Program-made: the position numbers and the translations under genes
Assembly (NCBI GenBank): GCA_043228905.1
Contig: JBHGNT010000018.1
Location: forward strand, 6,324,001-6,388,000
Length of the DNA: 64,000 nt
Source: Azolla caroliniana
Lineage: Eukaryota; Polypodiophyta
Reading direction: 5' to 3'
Shown: piece after piece, positions 12,070 through 21,532 of the stretch
How the letters are laid out: each line of letters starts with the position of its first letter
Position numbering within the stretch: the stretch's first letter is position 1
Notes under the pieces: generated by a model
The model's input: the letters and a program-made list of their open reading frames with translations, nothing else
Told to the model about the DNA's origin: nothing
Databases searched by the model: none

Positions 12070-12433
12070 TGTCACGGACACACCAAGCGCGGACTAAGAC
12101 GGAGCACGGATGATGAGGCTACGATAGAGCGATGACGGAATGACACAAGAGCATAAAGACAAAGATGAAGATTAAGGAGAGAATATGGGCGAAACGAGAA
12201 TACTAGATTGATATGTCCATGACTGGCGTTGAATCCCTTGAAAGGGACCAAGAAGGTTACAAGTATTTATACTGTGAGTTGAAGTACATGCATTAGAATA
12301 TTCTTGAGAATATTTTAGAGAATATTCTAGAACCCTCTAGAACCTTCTAGTTCTAGAACTTTCTAAACACTCCTAGAACTTTCTAGAACTTTCTAAACTC
12401 TCCTGGAGAACCGACGTCAGAGAACCGATGTCA
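12070..12433 (-). mobile_element. LTR-like element with heat-shock-element cluster
   Basis: 364 bp with TG/CA ends on both strands, placed exactly where Copia X stops and Copia Z resumes. On the minus strand a TATA box TATAAATA (12271-12264) has a dense run of GAA/TTC units 50-130 bp upstream. Perfect HSE-type runs are GAAtaTTCtaGAA (12320-12332), TTCtaGAActTTC (12351-12363) and the four-unit GAActTTCtaGAActTTC (12376-12393), with more imperfect ones. This is the promoter layout known from the heat-activated Arabidopsis Copia ONSEN (ATCOPIA78). No target duplication is visible, so it may be a recombination product rather than a clean solo LTR. Confidence 0.6.
12264..12393 (-). promoter_or_regulatory. 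TATA box plus heat-shock-element cluster in the LTR
   Basis: TATA at 12264-12271; perfect nGAAnnTTC arrays at 12320-12332, 12340-12347, 12351-12363 and 12376-12393. The order and spacing fit a heat-shock-factor-driven promoter firing leftward, that is antisense through Copia X. Confidence 0.6.
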
Positions 12434-14176
12434 TATGAAGAAGCATCAGCATCTAGCAATGGAGTACGAGATGAACTCCATTCAAGGAAACCAAACTTGA
12501 GACTTGGTCGAGCTCCCGAAGAATCGACATGCTCTTCCGTGCAAGTGGGTCTATTGAGTCAAACAGACGTCTGATTCAGCCACCCCAAAATTCAAGGCCA
12601 GACTAGTAGCTAAGGGTTTTCAACATGAATATGGTGTCGATTTCGACAAAATCTTTTCACCAATTGTGAAAATGACAACCCTCAGACTCGTGCTCGGCCT
12701 CGTGGCAGCCGAGGACTTGGAGTTGATTCAGCTAGATGTCAAAACGGCATTCCTCCATGGTGATCTAGAGGAGGAAATTTATATGGAGCAACCAAAAGGC
12801 TTCGTGGCACCCGGCTAGGAACATCTAGTCTGTCGACTCAGGAAGAGTCTATACGGCCTGAAACAGGCACCGTGACAGTTGTATAAAAAGTTTGATGACT
12901 TCAATCAATCAGTCGGTTTCTCGAAGAGCGATGAGGACCATTGTCACTTCACGAAAACAACTCGAGATGGGTCACCCATCTTCCTCATCATCTATGTGGA
13001 CACATGCTAATCTCTGGTTGGCAAGCCGGAGAGCTTGCCGAAGTCGTTCGGCAACTACGGTTGAAGTTTTCCATGAAGGACCTTGGTCCGTCAAGACACA
13101 TTCTCGGCATGAAGATTAGTTGAAATCGAAGACAATTGGTTATGTCCCAATCCGACTATATTAGATGTGTCCTCGAACGCTTCCACATGCAATCGGCAAA
13201 ATCTGCTTCGACCCCTCTCCCTATTAGCCTTCCGTTGTCTCAGCAAGACTGCCCGACATTTGGTTTAGAGGGGGGAAATATGAAGACAATACCGTATGCA
13301 CTAGCAGTTGGCTCCCTGATGTACACAATGGTTGCAACACGGCCTGACATTACTCACACCATCGGAATTGTCAGCAGATTCATGCACAATCTAGGCCAAT
13401 TACACTGGAATGCAGTCAAGCATGTGTTCAGATATCTGGTCGACACAAAAGACCTTGACATTCTATTCGACTGACACTTCAAGCGTAGTCGGATACATCG
13501 ACTCAAACTTTGCAGGCTGCATGGACAGTCAAAAATCGACAACTGGATATTGCTTCAAATTTTGCAATGGAACGATCTCGTGGAAATCGAAACTTCAGGA
13601 GTGCACCACTACATCAACAATAGAGGCCAAATATGTAGCCACGTCGGATGCAGCGAAAGAAGCTTTATGGCTTGGTTGGCTAGCATGCACGTTTCGACAA
13701 GTCGAACCTGACTCGGATCCAGTTGTCTACAGTGTTAGTCAAGGTGTTGTTGCTCTGTCGAAAAATCCGGCCTAACACAACGCCTCGAAGCACATTGACG
13801 TTCGATATCACTTTGTTCGGGACTACGTCATTTTAGGGAAAATCGGCCTCAAGAAGATACCTACAGTCGATAATGTCGCAAACGCGATGACCAAGTGTTT
13901 TTCGGCAGATCGATTTCGATCCCTTCGGCACCAAATGGGCGTATTGAAGAATCAATCCAATTGAGTCAAACACTCAAGTTGTTTTCGAACAATCATCATA
14001 GACAGTTCGAAGCCCGGTCTTAGTTTCCCCAACCTCGGCTAGTTCGCCCTTTTGGTTTTCGAAGTTCACCGACTCGAATGAAATTTCGATCTGTTCGAAA
14101 ACTTTGTACCAATCTGTATTGTACATTTTCTTCGATTTACAGATTTTTGATGTATACGCCCATGATGGGGGATTAT
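12434..14176 (+). pseudogene. Copia element Z (probable): RT and RNase H (degenerate)
   Basis: RT starts around 12470 (EYEMNSIQGNQT, DLVELP). It shows KARLVAKGFQHEYGVDFDKIFSPIVKM at about 12595-12670 and LDVKTAFLHGDLEEEIYMEQPKGF at 12733-12805. The YVDD region is damaged at about 12990-13005, then comes FSMKDLGPSRHILGMKIS (13068-13122). The RNase H start GSLMYTMVATRPDITHTIG is at 13310-13370 and the TIEAKYVA block near 13620. Stops and frameshifts are frequent. It ends at a purine tract (gatgggggatta, 14165-14175) before the putative LTR. Assignment to Z rather than to a separate element rests on composition and order. Confidence 0.75.
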
Positions 14177-14470
14177 TGAATGTGGGTCTCTAATGGACGT
14201 ATTCACATTGTTTTCTTTTGTACACACCAGGTTTAGGCTATTTATATAAATAGTGAGAAGGGCAATTGTCGTAAGTTAGTCAGTATATAAACTGACTTTG
14301 TAACCTAGTTTTGTTGGTGATTAAAAAATACAATTCATCTTGTGCCTAACGTCTCTCTCTCTCTCTTGCATTCTGGTTGTGTCTCGTTTTCTGTTGATGT
14401 TGTTGTTGCCATCAATCTACCTTGCTTGTATCTGTTTATGATCTCTAGAAGAGTGTTGATTATTTCCGCA
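14177..14470 (+). repeat. Putative 3' LTR of Copia element Z
   Basis: Follows a polypurine tract, begins TGAATGTGGG and has a TATA-like ttatataaata at about 14240. It ends near CCGCA, about 294 bp. No second copy is in the window to confirm the edges. Confidence 0.45.
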
Positions 14471-14578
14471 CGAGACGGCCACGTTATCAACTGAGCAGAC
14501 TTCCTTGTCCTCCTGATTTATGTCGACGACATGGGTACAACAAGACCGATCTTGGGAATGCACATTGTCTGGGACCGG

Positions 14579-15123
14579 TGTTGTGCCTTTCGGAGTCGGC
14601 TCGTTACAACACCAGACAAATGTTACCGTACGAGATGTACGGATGATTGATAAGTGTGATAAGTGAGGGTGAAAGATGTAAGGTGTTGATATGTATGTGT
14701 GATTTTATACGATTATGAGTGTGAATGTAAGTGTGAGTGTGGTAGATACAAAGAGGTGTGAGTGAGTGACTAGGTGTGAATGCCAAGGGGGCTTGCACCC
14801 TTGTGGATCTACCCCTTTGTACCTATTTAACCCCTTATGGGGAATGAATGAATACAACAATAATCAATTTGTCTCTAAATCTCTCTTATCATCTCTTTCT
14901 CTCTCTCTTCCCTCCCCTTAACGATGAACCCCCTTGGGAGGGGGGTGGAGCCATTCTAGGCACCACCCCCCACCCCGCAATGTTTCTCAATGATTCTTAA
15001 CCTCTTCATGATCTCTCTCACCATCATACTCTCCATCATCATCACACCCACCATGTCTATCTTTATCATCAATCATCATGATTATCATCATCCTTTACCC
15101 TAACCCTAAAACCTATAACAACA
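14579..15123. mobile_element. 545-bp insertion with TGTTG...CAACA ends (solo LTR?)
   Basis: Removing 14579-15123 joins GACCGG to AAGAGGCAATTG, restoring the Copia C frame exactly (D-R-K-R-Q-L-W). The ends are TGTTGTGCC and ATAACAACA, as in LTRs. No flanking target duplication is seen (accgg versus aagag). It contains a ctatttaa promoter-like site near 14822. A solo LTR is the simplest reading; a small non-autonomous element is the alternative. Confidence 0.55.
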
Positions 15124-15239
15124 AAGAGGCAATTGTGGTTGTCACTGAAGAAGTACGTGACAAAGGTGCTCTAGAGGTTCAACATGGAAAGCACAACGCC
15201 GGTTGACTTGACACTACCGACCAACAACAAGTTATCCGG

Positions 15240-16055
15240 TGTCATGAAGATTTCCGACTACGGTGAGAAGCCGGATGGAACATGCAAAGTCATTGATGTG
15301 CAACATGTGCACATGTACATTAGGAATTGTATATAAAACAAAAGGGGGGGAGTATTTTTCCCACATTGTAACGTCCTCCCCTCCTTGGACTATAAAAGGA
15401 AAGGGAGGGTCCCTTGTAAAAGGGTTGCCCATTTTGAGTTAGGAAGGTATACCACTTAGGTCTAAGGTATGATAGCTTTTCTCTTCTTTCTTTCCTTCTT
15501 CCTTACTTACTCCTTTAGGGTTTCCTCTAGTTCTTCTTCTTCTTCGTCGTGTGGGTTGGGTCTTCGTGTCTGTTTAGGTTTAGTCCGGTTAAGAGCTGTA
15601 TGCCCTAAGGGGTTTTCGCTACTGCTTTGTCTCCTATGCAAGACCCCGCTCAGCGCGAGAAGCCCGAGAGCTCCCGATCGGCGGCTTGGCAACAGACTGT
15701 TGTTGTAACCTAACTTACCTTAATCCAGCTCAAAGCTGGAGTTGTATCTCGTTCTTGTAAATATACATAAGTGAAGTTCTGTGCGTCTGTGTCGGTGTCG
15801 GTGTCTTTGAAGTTTCTTCTTTCCGTTTGTGTACATACGTGCGTGTACGTGTGTGCTCTCCTCTACGCGTTTCGGTCGTATTTTGGGACACGCCCGGATT
15901 GGTTGTCCCCGGGTCGCCTCCAGAACCATTCCGGCCGGAGTCTCGACGGTATAACCGGCTCTGGAGAACTCGACCTTCCGGAAACCCATCTCCCCTCGGT
16001 CCAAGACCCCGGTGGTCCCACCCGGATCCAACACGTACGTGGGATTACCGCGACA
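15240..16055 (+). mobile_element. Solo LTR related to the gag-only element's LTR
   Basis: 816 bp, TGTCATGAAG to TACCGCGACA. It shares with the LTRs at 2173 and 6896 the order cccacattgtaacg, ctataaaag-aaaggga-ggtcccttgta-aaagggttgcccatttt, gcaagaccccgctc-gcgcga, and a C-rich 3' part. There is no 5-bp target duplication. Instead a 41-bp Copia segment is duplicated on both sides (15198-15238 and 16060-16100). Confidence 0.75.
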
Positions 16056-16829
16056 TGAAGCCGGTCGACTTGACACTACCGACCAACAACAAGTTATCCG
16101 AGAGACAATGCTCAAAGACAAAGACAAAGAAGGCTGAGATGATGAAGGTTACCTATGCCTCAGTGGTTGGAAGCCTGATGTACGTGATGGTGTGTACCAG
16201 GCCGGACATCAAATACGATGTTGGAGTCATCAACCGATTCATGAGTAATCCTGGAAGAGAGCATTCGGCTGTAGTGAAGTGGATACTTTGATACCTGAGA
16301 GGCACCTCGAGTGTGTGCCTCCGATTCGGCTTAGGTAACCCCATACTAGAAGGTTTCACTGACTCAAACATGACGGCTGATGTGGATACTAGCCGATCCA
16401 CGTCTGGGTATGTTATGACATATGCAGGGGGAGCCGTCTCGTGGTAGTCGAGGCTGGAGAAGGACGTGGCGTTGTTGACCACGGAAGCGGAGTACATGGC
16501 TGTTGTAGAAGCCAGCAAGGAGATAATCTGGATGGAGTTCAATGGAGAGTTGGGAATTTGGAAAGAGGAATTTTGACTCTATTACGATAACCAAAATGCC
16601 ATCCACCTTGCAAAGAATGTCACCTACCACTTGAGGACCAAGCACATGTAGAGGAGGTACCATTGGCTCTGGGAGAGGGTAGAAGAAAAGAAGTTTGCTC
16701 TGATGAAGATCCACACAACGAAGAACGGATCGGACATGCTGACAAAGGTGTTGTCGACAGAGAAGCTGGATGTGTGTCGGAGATGGGTCGGACTGACAGA
16801 GTGCCCCATACCGGAGTGAAGGGGGAGTT

Positions 16830-17424
16830 TGTTAGGAAAGATGTCCCTCCGGATGGGCAGAGCACGAGCCGAACTGGAGTCCGAAGTGTGAGCAATGGAT
16901 GGGATGAGTACGAGCCGGACTGAATGTCTCCGACCCGGAGCGGGATCGGCCGGATGGCATCTGGTCGGATCCGGAGATGAATCTAGAAGAGGATGTATAT
17001 CTGTAAATGTGTTTTGTTGCGCCTATTTTGGGCCAAAATTGTAAATAGCCCTAAAGTTGTATTATTATAAATACAACTAGGGAAAATCATTACATTAAGG
17101 ATGAATAGTTGTTATTGGTAGTGGCCTCTGTAACTAAGAGTGTGTAGGAGAGTGTGAGCGAGTAGAAACTTTGTTGTAACCGTCGTCTGACAAAGAGGAG
17201 CTCAAGGTTGTTGCCTTCGAGTCTCTTGTGTATATTCCTTCTACTATAGTGATATACTTCGGAGTTTGTGGACTCCCGTGATTTTTCCCTTTTCCGGGTT
17301 TTCCACGTAAAATACTTGTGTCTCAGTACTTTTGTTTTTCTATCTTTTGTGTTTTCTATCGGTTCAATCTTTGCACCTGTATACGCATTCGTGAGAACCG
17401 GTTGTGGCCTGTAGGATACTCACA
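16830..17424 (+). repeat. 3' LTR of Copia element C
   Basis: About 595 bp, beginning TGTTAGGAAAGATG directly after the polypurine tract and ending near GATACTCACA. Its internal layout (tataaataca, ttgttgtaaccgtcgtctgac, tttttcccttttccggg) matches the solo LTR at 48573-49094. The right edge is approximate. Confidence 0.7.
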
Positions 17425-17531
17425 ATTATTTATGTCTCGAGAGGTCGTTGAGCAGTACAATACAATGCGGTCAAGGAACGTGTAGGCCATAAGAGAGAGG
17501 TGGACGCCCGAATCGGGACATTGGCCAAAGA

Positions 17532-17570
17532 ATGAGATTCATTGGGCCATGGCCCAACAACTGATCTCAT
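17532..17570. promoter_or_regulatory. 39-bp imperfect palindrome with TGGGCC/GGCCCA core upstream of DDI1
   Basis: A perfect 16-bp palindrome (TTGGGCCATGGCCCAA, 17542-17557) is flanked by inverted atgagatt/tgatctcat arms. GGCCCA/TGGGCC is the site II element bound by plant TCP factors, common in promoters of housekeeping genes. It lies about 200 bp before the DDI1 start codon, so it is a good candidate proximal promoter element. Confidence 0.55.
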
Positions 17571-17697
17571 GATATACATACATATTGGTATGCGTTTGTT
17601 GTGTCTCTATTTCCTTCTTTCCTTCCTCTAAAGCCAAGAAATAGAAGCAGGAATCACTGTCGTGAAGACTAACTACATACACTCTAGGGTTCGCCTC

Positions 17698-17724
17698 GCC
17701 ATCGCCATCGCCATCGCCATCGCT
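17698..17724 (+). repeat. (GCCATC)n hexanucleotide repeat in DDI1 5' leader
   Basis: Four and a half copies of gccatc about 30-55 bp before the start codon, probably in the 5' untranslated region. Confidence 0.7.
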
Positions 17725-17755
17725 CTCGCAGCATACGCAGAGTCGGAAGAAGGAG

Positions 17756-19036
17756 ATGAAGATCACCGTGATGATGCTGAGCGACGATCGGATCTTGTCC
17801 CTTGAAGTGGAGCCTGAGGAGCCCGCTGAGAACGTGAAAGCGCTGCTGGAGGTAGAAACAGGGGTGCCCCTCGCAAACCAGCGGCTCCTCCACAACAGCC
17901 GAGAACTCCCGAATTCCGCCTCGCTCCGCTCCTCTGGCGTCAGAGAAGGAGACCTCCTCATGATGCAGGTTGCAGGCCCCAGTCCCGGGCCGGCCTCGGG
18001 CTCAGGCCCAGGATCGGGCTCAGGGCCCAATCTAGGTACGGCTAATAATTTCTCCCTTCACCCTGATGGATCGGCTGTCGATCCGCGCGCCCTGCAGCAA
18101 CAGCTCCGCTCCAACCCTAATGTCATCGGGCAGCTCCTTTCCACTAACCCTGAATTTGCCCAAGCCATCATCGGGGATGATGTGGAGAAGTTTCAGCACT
18201 TCCTCCGCGAGCAGCACCGCCAGAAGCTTGAGATCCAGCGGAGGCAGCAAGAGGAGATCTCCCTCCTCAATGCTGATCCTTTTGATTTCGAGGCCCAGCG
18301 CCGCATCGAAGACCTCATTCGGCAACGCAATATCGATGAGAATTGGGAGGCTGCCATCGAACACAACCCCGAGGCATTCGCCAGAGTTATCATGCTCTAT
18401 GTTGACATGGAAGTGAATGGTGTCCCCCTCAAAGCATTTGTTGATAGCGGCGCACAAATGACCATCATTTCCAAGAGTTGCGCTGAACGATGCGGTCTTT
18501 TACGCCTCTTAGACAAGCGGTACATTGGCATCGCTAAAGGCGTAGGGCAATCTGAGATTGTAGGGAGGATTCATGTTGCTCACATTAAGATCGGTGGGAA
18601 GTTCTTTATGTGCTCTTTCACTGTATTGGATCAACCCGACATGGAGTTCATCTTTGGCCTTGATATGCTTCGCAAGCACCAGTGCTCGATTGATCTCAAA
18701 GATAATGTCCTTCGTGTGGGAGGAGGGGAGATCGCAGTGCCTTTCTTGCAAGAAAAGGACCTTCCAGAGCATGTTAAAGAAGAGCGAGAGACCTTGCCGA
18801 AAGTGCAAGGTGGGACAACATCCACATCAAATACACCCTCTCTTCAAAATGTAACGGGAACAAATTCCCCTGTAAGGTCAAGTTTGTCATCGGCCAACAC
18901 AATTCCTCCTCATGATTTGGAAGCCAAAGTAGAACGGCTCATGCAACTCGGATTTGATCGGCAAACATGTTTGAAAGCATTACAGCTCTTTAATGGTAAT
19001 GAAGACCAGGCTGCAAGTTATTTGTTTGGAGGTTAA
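17756..19036 (+). CDS. DDI1: DDI1 ubiquitin shuttle/aspartic protease-like protein, intronless
   Basis: A single open frame encodes 426 residues with the full DDI1 order. An N-terminal ubiquitin-like domain spans about 1-73 and is followed by a Gly/Ser/Pro linker (74-95). A helical DDI segment (about 105-200) includes NPEFAQAIIGDDVEKFQHFL. The retroviral-protease-like domain (about 213-330) has the catalytic DSGAQ at 230-234 and FGLDMLRKHQC. A C-terminal UBA domain occupies about 386-426 (LMQLGFDRQTCLKALQLF). DDI1 proteins carry ubiquitinated clients to the proteasome and act as ubiquitin-dependent proteases. All key residues look intact. Plant DDI1 genes are normally split by many introns, so this uninterrupted frame suggests an old retrocopy that kept its coding capacity. 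No poly(A) tract or flanking repeat was found, so that is inference. Length is close to the family norm. Confidence 0.93.
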   Translation: MKITVMMLSDDRILSLEVEPEEPAENVKALLEVETGVPLANQRLLHNSRELPNSASLRSSGVREGDLLMMQVAGPSPGPASGSGPGSGSGPNLGTANNFSLHPDGSAVDPRALQQQLRSNPNVIGQLLSTNPEFAQAIIGDDVEKFQHFLREQHRQKLEIQRRQQEEISLLNADPFDFEAQRRIEDLIRQRNIDENWEAAIEHNPEAFARVIMLYVDMEVNGVPLKAFVDSGAQMTIISKSCAERCGLLRLLDKRYIGIAKGVGQSEIVGRIHVAHIKIGGKFFMCSFTVLDQPDMEFIFGLDMLRKHQCSIDLKDNVLRVGGGEIAVPFLQEKDLPEHVKEERETLPKVQGGTTSTSNTPSLQNVTGTNSPVRSSLSSANTIPPHDLEAKVERLMQLGFDRQTCLKALQLFNGNEDQAASYLFGG

Positions 19037-21532
19037 ATTACAACATACATATTTTTTAAAGTATGATTTATTGATTCAAATGTGGCCATTTTCAATGGAG
19101 AACATTCAAATGTGCTGGCTCTTTCAGACCTTTCTTTTTCCTTGAAACTTACTGATTTATTATTGATTTCCAAGAACTATATTGCTATGTGCTCCGAGGA
19201 AGTGTCACTTGTTTGTTTTCTGTGCCCTTTGATGATTTGTTTGCAATAGTCATATGACACTGTTGTAAAAATTGACCCTACACCAGAACACTAAATGTCT
19301 CTGAAACTTCGAGGAAATAATACAATGTATTCTTTTGGATTCTTGGAATACAATATGAGGCTTGAACATGAATCGTTAATAATTAGGAAATTATGTTGTA
19401 CATTAGAATGAGTCTTGAATGTCTTTACCTTAAATTAGGACCAAACCTTCTGTGATTTCACCTTGATGAAGTGAAGTATTTTTCAAATAGAATCTGTTTT
19501 TGAGAGGGGCTCAGAATATATTCGCAACTAGACCCGTCAAAAAGCACAGAATTGGCCATTTTCATGCCTTTCTATGCAAGTAGTTTGAGTCTCATCTCTC
19601 ATGTCACAATGTGCCTTCACCTCGTGGGCACGAAATTTCTTCAACCGTTTTGTTGGGGTGTTCGTTTAACACTAACGAGTAGTTATTATCGATACACAAA
19701 GTGTGCCTTTGAAAAACACAGTGGCAAGAAGATACTCCTAGTGTTCACAAGAGGTGATAGTCAAAGATGTTGGGTAAATAAAATTGAGTGTAATGTTGGT
19801 GAATAATGTAGAAATGTTTTTGCTCAAGTGTTCCATCCTCATTAGCTTTGTTTATTGCCCATATTTTGTTGCAAACAATGAAATGAATTGGTAGCAATGT
19901 CGTCACCATGCCTCTCTAGCCTTGTGAGCTTGGCCTTAACTATATGTCAATTAGAGACTTATCACGATGCATTCTTGGCAAGTTGAAGCCATGTGTAGAG
20001 TGGGACACAGCCCAAACTACGAAGTTCTTAACCAAAAAGATAAGAGAGGTATGTGTTTAGAGAGACCATATGACTACCACTATCGTACGTGGTCCATGGA
20101 GCCATTTTGCTGAAAATTTTAAACCGTGAGGAGGCATCATAATAGCCTTCTACATCTCCTTGCCAATATGATTGTACACATCTAAATCCTTGATTCTTTA
20201 TCAATCCACTTGTTGTCAATGTACTTTGACAAGGAATATGAGCTACTTATGCAAGTAAGATTTTCACTTGACTCTAATCCAATGACATAAAACAATCCAT
20301 GGTTCATGCACAATCTTAGATCAAGTTTCAATAGTCCATTATGAGCCATGAGCCGTTTTGCAATTTAGTCAATTTATTTACTCTACTTGGATTATTGGCA
20401 TCCCGAAATTGTTCCCATTTCCCGTGACATGTCTTTCAATCACTCACATCACTTACTGAATTAACTACACATCCATCGCACGACTTCTTATCATACCTAC
20501 CGAAATCTCGAGGCTCAATGGTGCCCATATCATATCACACATCTATTGATCCTTCATCATGCCTACGTGGGCACTAGAGACTCGAACCGAAGCTCGAGAG
20601 GGGCAAAGGTTTAGCAACATTCGGGCTGTTGTTTCCATGTTTTTAGGCGAAAGAAGTACAAGGTGAGGACCCGGTGAGAAGTTTGACACCCGAGATGGCC
20701 AATGGGTGGTGGGTTTGGAAGAGAGAAAGAGAGGGTATGTATATTGTTTCGGTCACGTGGACCCCTCCCCCTTAAGATGTGCCGGTCCAAGCCATGTTTC
20801 GGACGCTTGGCATGTCCAAACAAAGAGAGGCCGGACAAATGGTGTTTGTTTTTGTTTGTTTGTTTTTGTAACTTTGAGAAAAGAGTGGACAAATGGTGTT
20901 TTGTTTGTTTTTTGTAACTTTGAGAAAAGAGTGGAAGTGGGAGTCGGTGAAGGAGGAAGAAGAAGACACAAATTATTTTTTCTATTTATTTATTTATTTT
21001 ATTTTATTTGATTAATTGTTTTACTTTTTTTACGCATTTATATATTTATGTATGTATGTGTTTATTTATTTGTTTGTTTGTTTATTTATTTATTTGGTTA
21101 GGAATGGAGTGTGGTGGTAGCAATAATAGTAGGGAAAGTGGAGAGTGCACATCCGTGCAGGGGCGTGCGCTGAGCTGTCAATGCTCGGATCTTGCCACGT
21201 CATCACAGTGCCCTGCCCCCCCCCAAGCCACAGAACCGAAAAAGTTGAGCCATCGTTTTCAAGTCTGCTCTGTTTTTTCTTTGGCTTCGCTTCCTCTCAA
21301 GCTTTTTTCCATGGAAATTGGCTTCACCCCATTCTGTTCGCTCCTCCTCCTCCTCCTCCTCCTCCTCCAATTCTGATCAGATCCCCTCAAACTTCCGCAG
21401 CACACTTCCATCGATCAGATCTGCCATAACGAAACCTGGCTACATCCGTTTAACTCAGTTCCTCCCCACATTGTCTGATCTGTAACATTATCTATTATAT
21501 CATTCTAGGTTTTTGCTCTCATTCTGATCGCC
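19037..21532. other. Intergenic region between DDI1 and the COBRA-like gene
   Basis: AT-rich sequence probably holding the DDI1 3' untranslated region and the COBL promoter. It has a duplicated TTTG-rich unit (20833-20932) and a run of taTTTATT words at 20985-21090. No protein-coding signal was recognised, including in the short open frames near 19.6 and 20.1 kb. Confidence 0.6.
20833..20932 (+). repeat. Two-copy tandem repeat (~54 and 46 bp)
   Basis: Unit ggacaaatggtgtt, a variable TTTG run, then gtaactttgagaaaagagt. Copies at 20833-20886 and 20887-20932 differ mainly in the length of the TTTG run. Confidence 0.8.

Larger units (their letters stand above)
14483..16829 (+). pseudogene. Copia element C: RT end, RNase H and PPT, interrupted twice
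   Basis: Fragments of one Copia 3' half. 14495-14578 reads DFLVLLIYVDDM, then skips to ILGMHIVWDR, an internal deletion of about 30 codons. 15124-15239 continues with KKYVTKVL and the LTLPTNNKLSG block. 16056-16829 carries GSLMYVMVCTRPDIKYDVGV, the RNase H core TDSNMTADVDTSRSTSGYVM, the EAEYMAVVEA-type block with a stop, and the tail DMLTKVLSTEKLD. A polypurine tract (gtgaagggggagtt, 16816-16829) abuts the LTR at 16830. In-frame stops near 16289, 16447 and 16575 mark it as dead. Confidence 0.8.

Noticed and set aside
19552-20219. Short frames between DDI1 and COBL
   Set aside because: No motif, start context or splice partner; AT-rich spacer.
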